From the NCBI RefSeq assembly GCF_013409045.1, contig NZ_JACCBT010000001.1:1054001-1118000 (forward strand): DNA of 64,000 bases, in the 5' to 3' direction. The stretch is from Actinomadura citrea (GTDB lineage Bacteria; Actinomycetota; Actinomycetes; Streptosporangiales; Streptosporangiaceae). Below the pieces are notes generated by a model that made no database searches, was not told the origin of the DNA, and saw only the letters and a list, made by a program, of their open reading frames with translations. This document shows, one piece after another, positions 50,687-59,358 of the stretch; position 1 is the stretch's first letter; every line of letters starts with the position of its first letter. The position numbers and the translations under genes were made by a program.

Positions 50687-50869
50687 GTGCGCCAGAACCT
50701 CGATCTGCGCGTCCACGACCGCGTTGCGCTGGACGAGATCGAACTCTATGCCGAGATGCTCGGCGCGGTGGCGGCGGCTGAGCGGCCGCTGACCGTTGCC
50801 GAGATCGACATGGTACTAGGAGTCCGGTCCGGCGACGCCGGTCGACGTGAGCTGACGCCACGAGATTGA
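50687..50869 (+). CDS. Conserved small actinobacterial protein of unknown function
   Basis: 60 residues from the GTG at 50687, with GGAGG 9 bases upstream. The sequence RQNLDLRVHDRVALDEIELYAEMLGAVAAAERPLT is the pattern of a small helical protein widespread in actinomycetes. The C-terminus is polar. It lies 250 bases after the AAA+ gene, with its own leader region, and just before a terminator. Function is unknown. Confidence 0.75.
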   Translation: MRQNLDLRVHDRVALDEIELYAEMLGAVAAAERPLTVAEIDMVLGVRSGDAGRRELTPRD

Positions 50870-50877
50870 AGCACCGT

Positions 50878-50910
50878 AACCGGGGACGCCGTTTCGGGGC
50901 GTCCCCGGTT
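50878..50910. terminator. Hairpin terminator after the small gene
   Basis: A perfect 13-base inverted repeat AACCGGGGACGCC (50878-50890) / GGCGTCCCCGGTT (50898-50910) with a 7-base loop. The remaining 280 bases to the DUF47 gene contain its promoter region and no other gene. Confidence 0.75.
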
Positions 50911-51191
50911 CGTCATTTCCGCCCGCCCTAGCTCGGCGCCCAGGTCGCGGCACTGTAACGAATCTCACTCATGATCGCCCTTGTCGGCGTGCTCAGCCCC
51001 CTGGAACGGGCCGAAACGGCGAACGTTCCTCCAGATAGGGGGCTTCTCGCGGGGTATGTACCTCGTGATCTAGGGCAACCTTGTAGGTGAGAGGATGGCG
51101 GACAGCAGCCGAAGCCGGGGCAAAGGTTCTTTTTACGGCTGGTTGCGCCTACGATCCTCAGCGGACTGTTCCGGCACATCAGGAGAACGAC

Positions 51192-51809
51192 GTGCGCTTG
51201 CGTCTCACGCCGCGTGAGGACAGCTTCTACGACATGTTCGCCGACTCGGCGAACAACCTGGTCACCGGCGCCAGGCTGCTCGTGGAACTCATCAGCGACG
51301 GCGCCGACCGGGCGGCGATCGCGGAGAAGATGCGCGCCTGCGAACATGCGGGCGACGAATGCACCCACGCGATCATGCGACGGTTGAACGAAACGTTCAT
51401 CACGCCCTTCGACCGCGAGGACATCTACCGGCTGGCCTCCACGATCGACGACGTCATGGACGAGATGGAGGAGGCCGCGGACCTCGTCGTGCTCTACAAG
51501 ATCGACGAGTTCCCGAAGGGCATCGTCCACATGGTCGAGGTCCTGGAGCGCGCCGCCGAGCTGACCGCCGAGGCCATGCCCCGCCTGCGGTCGATGAAGG
51601 AGCTCAACGAGTACTGGATCGAGATCAACCGCCTGGAGAACCAGGGTGACCAGGTCTACCGCAAGCTGCTGGCCCAGCTGTTCAGCGGCGAGTACGACAC
51701 CCTGACCGTGCTGAAGCTGAAGCAGGTCATCGACCGGCTCGAGGACGCCGCCGACGCTTTCGAGCACGTGGCGAACACGGTCGAGACCATCGCGGTCAAG
51801 GAATCATGA
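51192..51809 (+). CDS. DUF47/PhoU-like phosphate-transport accessory protein
   Basis: 205 residues from the GTG at 51192, with AGGAG 6 bases upstream. The all-helical PhoU-type fold is visible: REDSFYDMFADSANNLVTGA, ACEHAGDECTHAIMRRLNETFITPFDREDIYRL, DDVMDEMEEAADLV and DRLEDAADAFEHVANTVETIAVK. The acidic helices bind metal clusters in this family. Its stop overlaps the PiT transporter start (ATGA), the usual DUF47-pit operon, where it modulates the transporter. Confidence 0.92.
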   Translation: MRLRLTPREDSFYDMFADSANNLVTGARLLVELISDGADRAAIAEKMRACEHAGDECTHAIMRRLNETFITPFDREDIYRLASTIDDVMDEMEEAADLVVLYKIDEFPKGIVHMVEVLERAAELTAEAMPRLRSMKELNEYWIEINRLENQGDQVYRKLLAQLFSGEYDTLTVLKLKQVIDRLEDAADAFEHVANTVETIAVKES

Positions 51810-52966
51810 GCGCTGCCGAGGACCCCGGCGCCACCCTCACCCGAGAGTCCCCGGCCACCGCCGAGACGCTGGGCGAGCAGGCGACCCGCCGGGTGTCCGG
51901 ACGCGCCTGGCTGCTGCTGCTGGCCGGCGTGCTGGTCGTCATGATCGCGGGCGCGCTCGGGCTCCGCTCGGGCGCGCAGACGGCGGTGCTCATCCTCGTC
52001 GTCGTGGTGGCCCTGGTGTTCGACTACACCAACGGGTTCCACGACGCGGCCAACGCGATCGCCACGGCGGTCTCGACCCGGGCGCTCACCCCGCGGGTGG
52101 CGCTCGGCATGGCCGCCGCGATGAACATGATCGGGGCCCTGCTCGGCGTCGGCGTCGCCAAGACGATCAGCGAGGTCATCACGCCGCCGAGCGGCCTGCA
52201 CGGCCTCACCGTCGTCGCGGCCGGCGTGCTGGGAGCGATCACCTGGAATCTGATCACCTGGTACTTCGGACTGCCGTCGTCGTCCTCGCACGCGCTGATC
52301 GGCGGGGTCGTCGGCGCCGGGCTGGCCTCGATGTCGGAGGTCAACTGGACCAGCGTCGTCGACAAGGTCGCGGTGCCGATGGTGGTGTCGCCGGTGGTCG
52401 GGTTCTGCCTCGCCTACCTGGTCATGGTCGCGATCCTGTGGATCTTTCGGCGGTCCAACCCGAGCCGCGTCGGCCGCCGCTTCCGCATCGCGCAGACCAT
52501 GTCCGCCGCGTCCCTCGCGCTCGGCCACGGGCTGCAGGACGCCCAGAAGACGATGGGCATCATCGTCCTCGCGCTGGTCACGACCGGGCACTCGGACGGC
52601 AGTTCCGTCCCCTGGTGGGTCATCATCGCGTGCGCGGGGGCGCTGTCGGCCGGGACCTACGCGGGCGGCTGGCGCATCATGCGCACGCTGGGCCGCAAGG
52701 TGATCGAGGTCGATCCGCCGAAGGGCTTCGCCGCCGAAGCGACCGCCTCCGTCGTCCTGTACGCGACCGCGTTCATCTGGCACGCTCCAATTTCCACCAC
52801 CCACACGATCACCTCGGCGATCATGGGGTCGGGCGCCACCAAGCGGCTCTCCGCGGTCCGCTGGGGCGTGGCCGGCAACATCCTCGTCGCGTGGGTGCTC
52901 ACGATGCCCGCCGCGGCGGCGGTCGCGGCGGTCGTCTACTACGTCGTCCACTTCTTCGGCGCGTGA
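51806..52966 (+). CDS. pit: Low-affinity inorganic phosphate transporter, PiT family
   Basis: 386-residue membrane protein with about ten helices, importing metal-phosphate by proton symport. The duplicated PiT signature is FDYTNGFHDAANAIATAVSTRALTP in the first half and LGHGLQDAQKTMGII in the second. PSSSSHALIGG and APISTTHTIT are the matching internal repeat motifs. It is translationally coupled to the DUF47 gene. The window also carries the high-affinity Pst system, so the cell has both modes. Confidence 0.93.
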   Translation: MSAAEDPGATLTRESPATAETLGEQATRRVSGRAWLLLLAGVLVVMIAGALGLRSGAQTAVLILVVVVALVFDYTNGFHDAANAIATAVSTRALTPRVALGMAAAMNMIGALLGVGVAKTISEVITPPSGLHGLTVVAAGVLGAITWNLITWYFGLPSSSSHALIGGVVGAGLASMSEVNWTSVVDKVAVPMVVSPVVGFCLAYLVMVAILWIFRRSNPSRVGRRFRIAQTMSAASLALGHGLQDAQKTMGIIVLALVTTGHSDGSSVPWWVIIACAGALSAGTYAGGWRIMRTLGRKVIEVDPPKGFAAEATASVVLYATAFIWHAPISTTHTITSAIMGSGATKRLSAVRWGVAGNILVAWVLTMPAAAAVAAVVYYVVHFFGA

Positions 52967-53009
52967 TCTCGGGGGGCTCGCCCCCGATCGAGGCGCCGGG
53001 CCGACAGGC

Positions 53010-53061
53010 GCGTGGCCCGTGCGCCCGGACGCCCCGGGGCGTCCCGGCACACGGGCCACGC
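53010..53061. terminator. Bidirectional hairpin terminator
   Basis: GCGTGGCCCGTG (53010-53021) / CACGGGCCACGC (53050-53061) is a perfect 12-base stem enclosing a second GC-rich palindrome. It lies between the convergent pit and nucleotidase genes. Confidence 0.7.
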
Positions 53062-53062
53062 C

Positions 53063-53102
53063 CGTGCTCACCGACCCGAGATCGTGCTCACCGACCCGAG
53101 AT
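53063..53102. repeat. 20-base tandem duplication spanning the nucleotidase stop codon
   Basis: The same 20 bases occur at 53063-53082 and 53083-53102. The second copy encodes the last codons (ISGR) and stop of the nucleotidase gene. The first is a silent duplicate just beyond the stop. Confidence 0.85.
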
Positions 53103-54767
53103 GCGGTTCAGCGCGGGCGGGGAGATCGTCCCCTGGGCGGTGAAGTAGGCGACGAACGCGTCCAGGTCGATGGGGCCGAGGACCTGGTCCTTGCCCTCGG
53201 TGAAGACGGAGAAGCCGTCACCGCCGCCGAGGAGGAAGTTGTTCGCCGCGACCTTGTAGGTGGCCGCCGGGTCGACCGGGGTCCCGTCGACGGTGATCGC
53301 CGAGACGCGGTCGCCGACCGCCCTGCCGCGGTCGATGGTGAAGCGCAGGTTCGCCGACGGTTGGAGGATCTTCTCGCCCGCGGCCGTCCACTGCTGCTCC
53401 AGGAGGGCGTCGATCTGCGCGCCCGTCAGCGACGTCACGCCCATCACGTTGCTGAACGGCTGCACGGCGAACGCCTCGCCGTAGGTGACGACCCCGTCGC
53501 CCTCCGAGCCGCTCGCCTTGTGGACGAGGTCGGTGCGGACGCCGCCCGGGTTCATCAGCGCGACCTGGGCGCCGAGGTCCTTGGTCCCGGCGAGCTGGCC
53601 GTCGGCGATGACGTCGCCGAGCGCAGTCTCGCCCGCGGCGGAGGGGGCGCGGGTCAGATCCGCGGTGATCTTGCCGATGGGCTTGTCGGCGATCGTGGAG
53701 ACCCGGTCCTTCCAGGTCTGCACGAAGGTCTGCGTCGCCGGGTCCGGCGGGACGTCCCGCGTCACGACGTGGTTGTCGGCGTTGACCGAGGACCGGACGA
53801 TGTCGCCGGTCCGCCGGTTCACCTTGAGGTTCACCTCGGTGATGACGCGGCCGAAGGAGGAACCGGAGGAGAACAGCCGCGCGTTGCCCGCCGGGTCCTC
53901 GACCGAGCAGAGGTACTGCTGGTGGGTGTGGCCCGACAGCACCATGTCGATCTCGGGGTCGGCCTGCTGGGCGATGCGCGTCCCGGCGCCCGGCACGACG
54001 CCGCACTCGTCCGGCCGCTCGCCCGACTTGACCTGGTCGCCCTCGTGCACGAGCACGACCATCGCGCGGACGTGCCGGCGCTTCAGCTCGCGCGCGGCCC
54101 GGTTCGCGGCGTCCACCTCGTCCTGGAACTTCAGGTCCTTGATGCCCTCGGCCGTGACGATGCTCGGCGTGGTCTTGGTGACGAGGCCGATGAAGCCGAT
54201 CCGGACGCCGTTGACGCGGCGGATCGTCCACGGCCTGATGGCGGGCCGGTCGTTCTTCTTCAGCAGGACGTTCGCACCGAGGTAGTCGAACTTCGCGCCG
54301 CGCCACCGGCCCGCGGGAGAGCAGCCGTCGACGGGGTGGCAGCCGCCGTTCTGGACGCGCAGCAGCTCCTGGTAGCCCTCGTCGAACTCGTGGTTGCCGA
54401 CCGCCGACGCCGTGACGCCGGAGTCGCCGAGGAACTGCACGGACGGCTCGTCGTGGTAGGCGGCCGAGATCAGCGGCGAGGCGCCGATCAGGTCGCCCTG
54501 CGCGACGGTGAGGGTGTCGCGGTTGCGCAGCTGCTTGAGGTGGGCGGCGATGTAGGCGGCGCCGCCGGCGGGGACGGCGTTGCCGTTCTCGTCGATGGCC
54601 GTCCCCGAGCTGCCGGACGGGGGTTCGAGGTTGCCGTGGAAGTCGTTCAGTGCGAGGAGCCGCACGGACGCGGTCGGCGCGGGTCGCGCGGCGGCGGGTT
54701 GCGCGGCCACGCCCACGACCGTCAGCCCCACCGCGGCGCAGGCCAGGAAGGTGCGTCGTCGAATCAT
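53088..54767 (-). CDS. Secreted 5'-nucleotidase/metallophosphatase (UshA family)
   Basis: 559 residues from the ATG at 54767, with a Tat-like signal (RRRTFLACAAVGLTVV). The N-terminal metallophosphoesterase motifs are LLALNDFHGNLEP, QGDLIGASPL, VGNHEFDEG and LSGHTHQQY. The C-terminal nucleotide-binding domain has NPGGVRTDL and the ANNFLLGGGDGFSVF stack. It dephosphorylates extracellular nucleotides to release phosphate and nucleoside. Placement among phosphate-uptake genes fits scavenging. A start at 54794 is an alternative. Frame extension beyond that is antisense to mshD. Confidence 0.92.
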   Translation of the reverse strand: MIRRRTFLACAAVGLTVVGVAAQPAAARPAPTASVRLLALNDFHGNLEPPSGSSGTAIDENGNAVPAGGAAYIAAHLKQLRNRDTLTVAQGDLIGASPLISAAYHDEPSVQFLGDSGVTASAVGNHEFDEGYQELLRVQNGGCHPVDGCSPAGRWRGAKFDYLGANVLLKKNDRPAIRPWTIRRVNGVRIGFIGLVTKTTPSIVTAEGIKDLKFQDEVDAANRAARELKRRHVRAMVVLVHEGDQVKSGERPDECGVVPGAGTRIAQQADPEIDMVLSGHTHQQYLCSVEDPAGNARLFSSGSSFGRVITEVNLKVNRRTGDIVRSSVNADNHVVTRDVPPDPATQTFVQTWKDRVSTIADKPIGKITADLTRAPSAAGETALGDVIADGQLAGTKDLGAQVALMNPGGVRTDLVHKASGSEGDGVVTYGEAFAVQPFSNVMGVTSLTGAQIDALLEQQWTAAGEKILQPSANLRFTIDRGRAVGDRVSAITVDGTPVDPAATYKVAANNFLLGGGDGFSVFTEGKDQVLGPIDLDAFVAYFTAQGTISPPALNRISGR

Positions 54768-54908
54768 TCTCCGGACGCTAGATTCGCCCGGCATACGGTA
54801 TCCGGCGGCCTGATGACGTTTCCATGACGAATTGATCAGGGAGGCGATGTTGATCAGGGATGATGCGGATCGGGGCGTTCGCCTGGCGGGTGCCGGCCTC
54901 GGCATAGG

Positions 54909-55793
54909 GTGTGGACCGTGAGTGAGCTGCGGGCGCGCGGGACGCTGGGGAACGCCGAGGTGGCCGGGGCGCTGGAGGTGGCCGGGGCCGCGACCGAGGC
55001 CGACGGGGTGGGGCCGCTGTCGGAGCACGCCCTGCTGGCCCTGCGGGGCGGCCGGTCCGGGCTCGCGGTGACCGACGGCGGGACCGTCGTGGCCTACGCC
55101 CACGTCGATCCGGCGTCCGGGGAGGAGCCCGCGGCGGGCGAGCTGGTCGTCCATCCGGAGCACCGGCGCCGGGGCCACGGGCGGGCGCTGCTGCGCGCCC
55201 TGCGCGGCGAGGCCGGCGGTCCGCTGCGGGTGTGGGCGCACGGTGATCTTCCGGCCGCCGCCGCGCTCGCGTCCGCCGAGGGGATGGAGCGGGCCCGCGC
55301 GCTGTTCCAGCTGCGGCGCCCGGCGGCCGAGCCGCTGCCGGAGCCGCGCGCCGCCGAGGGCGTGACGATCCGCGCGTTCGAGCCGGGCCGGGACGAGGGC
55401 GCCTGGCTGGAGGTGAACGCCCGCGCGTTCGCGGACCACCCGGAGCAGGGCGCCTGGACGGTGGACGACGTCCGCGAGCGCGAGGCCGAGGACTGGTTCG
55501 ACCCGGCCGGCTTCTTCCTCGCCGAGCGGGACGGGCGGCTCGCCGGCTTCCACTGGACGAAGGTGCACCCGGGCGGCGTCGGGGAGGTCTACGTCGTGGG
55601 CGTCGACCCGTCCGCGCAGGGCCTCGGACTCGGCCGCACGCTCACCCTGCGGGGCCTGCACCACCTGCGCGACATCGGCATGGACCAGATCATGCTGTAC
55701 GTGGACGAGTCGAACGCCGCGGCCGTCCGCCTCTACGAGTCCCTGGGCTTCACCCGCCACGCCGTGGACGTCATGTACGCCACCACCACGTAA
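54909..55793 (+). CDS. mshD: Mycothiol synthase MshD
   Basis: 294 residues from a GTG (GTG at 54918 is possible). Two tandem GNAT acetyltransferase domains are present. The first has ELVVHPEHRRRGHGRALL. The second has EVYVVGVDPSAQGLGLGRTLTLRGL and YVDESNAAAVRLYESLGF. MshD acetylates the cysteine amine in the last step of mycothiol synthesis. The gene sits directly upstream of pst genes, the same neighbourhood as in other actinobacteria. Confidence 0.93.
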   Translation: MWTVSELRARGTLGNAEVAGALEVAGAATEADGVGPLSEHALLALRGGRSGLAVTDGGTVVAYAHVDPASGEEPAAGELVVHPEHRRRGHGRALLRALRGEAGGPLRVWAHGDLPAAAALASAEGMERARALFQLRRPAAEPLPEPRAAEGVTIRAFEPGRDEGAWLEVNARAFADHPEQGAWTVDDVREREAEDWFDPAGFFLAERDGRLAGFHWTKVHPGGVGEVYVVGVDPSAQGLGLGRTLTLRGLHHLRDIGMDQIMLYVDESNAAAVRLYESLGFTRHAVDVMYATTT

Positions 55794-56055
55794 ACGCCCA
55801 CGACGCCGACAGCACCCCGCTCACCCCACGCGAGCGCCTGACGCCGTGTTCGTCCGGCGCCGTGTGAGGCCTGCCGACGGGGTGCTTCATGGCCCCGTGA
55901 GTCGCCCGTCAGCTGGAGAAGCCCGCGGTTACCCGGATGCCGGTCGGTCAACCCTGCTCAGGGCCGTCTCGACCGGGATTTTGGGCTGGTGAGCTGCGAT
56001 GTTAACCCGGCGGCCACGGCAAATCGGGGCATTCTTCGCAACTGTGCTCGTCTGC

Positions 56056-56099
56056 GTTCATGCGCCGTTCACCTGGATCGGGGCGGCTGGTCACCTCGC
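56056..56099 (+). promoter_or_regulatory. PhoP-box-like direct repeats upstream of pstS
   Basis: GTTCATGCGCC (56056-56066) is followed at once by GTTCACCTGGA (56067-56077). One 11-base register later comes GGTCACCTCGC (56089-56099). The units match the actinomycete PHO-box consensus GTTCACC with its 11-base period. They lie about 100-140 bases before the pstS start, in a 404-base intergenic space that has no gene. Confidence 0.72.
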
Positions 56100-56197
56100 C
56101 TCCCTAGCGTCGCATTCGACGGCGAACCCGTCGTCCGGTCGACATGGGCCGGGGCGGCTCGGGGGACCCGCCCGACGAAACTCAAGGAGACCCTCCG

Positions 56198-57301
56198 GTG
56201 AAGAACGGTTCCCGACTCGCTGCCCTGGGCGGTGTGGTCGTAGCGGGGGCGCTGGCCCTCTCCGCCTGCGGGAGCGACAACAACACGACGGCGAGTTCGA
56301 GCGCTGCGCCGTCCGGCGACATCGACTGCGCGAAGGCCAGCGTCAACGCTGCCGGGTCGAGCGCGCAGAAGAACGCGATGGAGGAGTGGACGAAGCTCTA
56401 CTCGTCCAAGTGCGCGGGCGCCAACCTGAACTACAACCCGAGCGGCTCGGGTGCGGGCATCCAGGCGTTCACGAGCGGCCAGGTGGCGTTCGCCGGCTCC
56501 GACTCGTCCCTCAAGCCCGAGGAGGCCGCCGCCGCGCAGAAGCGCTGCCAGGGGAGCAACGCGCTGAACCTGCCGATGGTCGTCGGCCCGATCGCGGTCG
56601 TCTACAACGTGCAGGGCGTGGAGGGCCTCAAGGTCTCGCCCGAGACGCTCGCGGGCATCTTCTCCGGCAAGATCAAGACCTGGAACGATCCGGCGATCTC
56701 CAAGGAGAACGACGGCGCCAAGCTGCCGTCCGGGCCGATCAAGCCGATCTACCGCTCGGACGAGTCCGGCACCACCGAGAACTTCACGAACTACCTGCAC
56801 ACCACTGCGCCGAAGTCCTGGACGTGGGAGAAGGCCAAGAAGTGGCCGAACGCCACCGGCCAGGGCGCGCCGAAGTCCGACGGCGTCACCAGTCAGGTGA
56901 AGAGCACCGCGGGCTCGATCTCCTACGTGGAGATGTCTTACGCGGAGAACAACAAGCTGCAGACCGCGCAGGTCAAGAACGGCGCGGGCGAGTTCGCCGA
57001 GCTGTCGCCCGACAGCGCGTCCAAGGCCGTCGCCGGGGCGCAGGTCGTCGGCACCGGCAACGACGTCGCGCTGAAGATCGACTACGCGACCAAGGAGCCG
57101 GGCGCCTACCCGATCGTCCTGGTCACCTACGAGATCGCGTGCGAGAAGGGGCTGCCCTCCGAGCAGAGCGGGTTCGTCAAGTCCTTCCTCACCTACACCT
57201 CCAGCGCGGACGGCCAGAAGATCCTGACCGCCAAGGGCTACGCGCCGCTCCCGCAGAGCGTGCTGACCAAGGTCCAGGCGTCCGTCAAGGCCCTGTCCTG
57301 A
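56198..57301 (+). CDS. pstS: Phosphate-binding lipoprotein PstS
   Basis: 367 residues from the GTG at 56198, with AAGGAGA 8 bases upstream. A lipoprotein signal has lipobox LALSAC. Phosphate-binding loops of the PstS fold are seen as NAAGSSAQKNAMEEW, YNPSGSGAGIQAFTSG, AGSDSSL and YRSDESGTTENFTNYL. High-affinity receptor for the Pst importer and first gene of the pstSCAB cluster, it is followed by an intercistronic hairpin and probably induced by phosphate starvation through the upstream PHO-box-like repeats. Confidence 0.94.
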   Translation: MKNGSRLAALGGVVVAGALALSACGSDNNTTASSSAAPSGDIDCAKASVNAAGSSAQKNAMEEWTKLYSSKCAGANLNYNPSGSGAGIQAFTSGQVAFAGSDSSLKPEEAAAAQKRCQGSNALNLPMVVGPIAVVYNVQGVEGLKVSPETLAGIFSGKIKTWNDPAISKENDGAKLPSGPIKPIYRSDESGTTENFTNYLHTTAPKSWTWEKAKKWPNATGQGAPKSDGVTSQVKSTAGSISYVEMSYAENNKLQTAQVKNGAGEFAELSPDSASKAVAGAQVVGTGNDVALKIDYATKEPGAYPIVLVTYEIACEKGLPSEQSGFVKSFLTYTSSADGQKILTAKGYAPLPQSVLTKVQASVKALS

Positions 57302-57322
57302 CAGCAGAAGACGGGAACCGCA

Positions 57323-57353
57323 GCCCCGCCGCCGAGATCATCGGCGGCGGGGC
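57323..57353 (+). terminator. Intercistronic hairpin between pstS and pstC
   Basis: A perfect 13-base inverted repeat GCCCCGCCGCCGA (57323-57335) / TCGGCGGCGGGGC (57341-57353), with an outer GGAACC/GGTTCC stem (57314-57319, 57361-57366). It lies in the 92-base gap and probably acts as a partial terminator or mRNA stabiliser. Confidence 0.7.
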
Positions 57354-57393
57354 CGACGCGGGTTCCGGCGACATGATCGAAGGAGGACGTCCC

Positions 57394-58374
57394 GTGACGA
57401 GCGAGACCGGTGTCGGCGCGGCCGCCGGCGTCGACCGCCGTGCCGCCGCGAAGCGGATGAGCACCGGACGGGCCGGAGACAAGATCTTCGTCTCGGCGGC
57501 CCGCGGCTCCGGCATCACCGTGCTGCTGATCATGGCCGCGATCGCGGTCTTCCTCGTGTGGAAGGCCGTCCCGGCGCTGCAGGACAACAAGGCGAACTTC
57601 CTGACCGCCGAGGAATGGAACCCGAACGCGACGCCGCCGCGGTTCGGCATCGCCCAGCTCGCGTTCGGGACGGTCGTGTCGTCGCTGCTGGCGATGCTCA
57701 TCGCGACGCCGGTAGCGGTCGGCATCGCGCTGTTCATCTCCTTCTACTCGCCGCGGCGCCTCGCCTCCGGGCTCGGGTACGTCGTGGACCTGCTCGCGGC
57801 GGTGCCGAGCATCGTCTACGGGCTCTGGGGCCTGGTCTTCCTGTCCCAGCACATGGAGGGGATCAGCACGTTCCTGAACTCGGTCCTCGGCTGGATCCCG
57901 CTGTTCGGGGGCGACTCTCCCGGCAAGAACTCGATCTTCACCGCCTCCGTGGTGCTCGCGATCATGATCCTTCCGATCATCTCGTCGATCTCCCGCGAGG
58001 TGTTCCTGCAGGTGCCGCGGCCCAACGTGGAGGCCGCGCTCGCGCTCGGCGCCACCCGCTGGGAGATGATCCGGATGGCGGTGCTGCCCTACGGCCGCTC
58101 CGGCATGATCGGCGGCGCCATGCTCGGGCTCGGCCGCGCCATGGGCGAGACGATCGCGGTCGCGATGGTCCTGACCTTCGTCCCCGGGATCAACATCCAC
58201 CTGCTGGAGAACGGCGGCGCCACGTTCGCCTCCAACATCGCCAACAGCTTCGCCGAGGCGTCCACCACCGGGCGCGGCGCCCTCATCGCCTCCGGCCTGG
58301 TGCTGTTCGTGATCACTCTGCTCGTGAACATGGCCGCCCGCGCGGTCGTCGCGCGCCGGAAGGAGTTCGTGTGA
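57394..58374 (+). CDS. pstC: Phosphate ABC transporter permease PstC
   Basis: 326 residues from the GTG at 57394, with AAGGAGG 7 bases upstream. Six helices, with SGITVLLIMAAIAVFLVW first. Characteristic segments are FGTVVSSLLAMLIATPVAVGIALFISFYS, VPSIVYGLWGLVFL, VPRPNVEAALALGATRWEMIR (EAA loop) and GRAMGETIAVAMV. The stop overlaps the pstA start in GTGTGA. Confidence 0.94.
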   Translation: MTSETGVGAAAGVDRRAAAKRMSTGRAGDKIFVSAARGSGITVLLIMAAIAVFLVWKAVPALQDNKANFLTAEEWNPNATPPRFGIAQLAFGTVVSSLLAMLIATPVAVGIALFISFYSPRRLASGLGYVVDLLAAVPSIVYGLWGLVFLSQHMEGISTFLNSVLGWIPLFGGDSPGKNSIFTASVVLAIMILPIISSISREVFLQVPRPNVEAALALGATRWEMIRMAVLPYGRSGMIGGAMLGLGRAMGETIAVAMVLTFVPGINIHLLENGGATFASNIANSFAEASTTGRGALIASGLVLFVITLLVNMAARAVVARRKEFV

Positions 58375-59276
58375 CCGCCGTCTCCACCCGCAAGCCCGAC
58401 CCCGGTGCCCGGCTGGCGCCGGTGTCCGCCGGGCGCAAGATCAAGGACCGGGCCGTCCAGAGCCTGGTCTACCTCGCGTTCGCGCTGGCGCTCGTCCCGC
58501 TGCTGTCGGTGCTGTGGACCGTGGTCGTGAACGGCGCCGGGCGCCTCGACCCGACGTTCTTCCAGTTCTCGATGAACGCCGTCAGCGGCAGCGACGCCGG
58601 CGGCGGCGCCTACCACGCGATCATCGGCACGCTGGAGCAGGTGCTGATCACCAGTCTGATCGCCGTGCCGATCGCCGTGCTCACCGCCGTCTACCTGGTG
58701 GAGTACGCCGGCAACGGGCGGCTCGGCAAGGTGATCAGCTTCACCGTGGACGTGATGACCGGCATCCCGTCCATCGTCGCGGGGCTGTTCGTGCTGGCGC
58801 TGTGGCTGCTGACGTTCGGCTTCGACTTCTCCGGGCTCGCCGGGTCCCTCGCCCTGACGATCCTGATGATCCCGACGGTGGTGCGGGCGACCGAGGAGAT
58901 GCTCAAGCTCGTCCCGAACGACCTGCGCGAGGCGTCCTACGCGCTCGGGGTGCCGCGCTGGCGGACGGTCTGCTTCGTCATCCTCCCGACCGCGATGACC
59001 GGCATCGTCACCGGCGTCATGCTCGCCGTCGCCCGCGTGATGGGCGAGACGGCGCCGCTGCTGCTCACGATCTTCTTCACCAAGGCGATCAACAACGACC
59101 CGTTCAACGGCGCGCAGGCGTCGCTGCCCACCTTCATCTGGGAGCAGGCCGCCGACCCCAACCAGAACTCGATCGACCGGGCCTGGACGGGGGCGCTCGT
59201 GCTGATCGGGATCATCATGCTGCTCAACCTGGTCGCCCGGCTCGTCGCGCGGCGCAAGTCGCCCGCGGGGCGCTGA
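58371..59276 (+). CDS. pstA: Phosphate ABC transporter permease PstA
   Basis: 301 residues from a GTG overlapping the pstC stop. Membrane segments include LVYLAFALALVPLLSVLWTVV, IPIAV-type LIAVPIAVLTAVYLVEYAG and TGIPSIVAGLFVLALWLL. The EAA loop is LREASYALGVPRWRT, with ARVMGETAPLLL after it. Second permease of the Pst importer. Confidence 0.94.
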   Translation: MTAVSTRKPDPGARLAPVSAGRKIKDRAVQSLVYLAFALALVPLLSVLWTVVVNGAGRLDPTFFQFSMNAVSGSDAGGGAYHAIIGTLEQVLITSLIAVPIAVLTAVYLVEYAGNGRLGKVISFTVDVMTGIPSIVAGLFVLALWLLTFGFDFSGLAGSLALTILMIPTVVRATEEMLKLVPNDLREASYALGVPRWRTVCFVILPTAMTGIVTGVMLAVARVMGETAPLLLTIFFTKAINNDPFNGAQASLPTFIWEQAADPNQNSIDRAWTGALVLIGIIMLLNLVARLVARRKSPAGR

Positions 59277-59358
59277 TCCCCCCTTGGTCCGACAGCCGCA
59301 TTCGCAGAGCCCGCTGATTTTGCAGGGCCGCTGATCCAGAGAAAGGAACCCTGACCCC

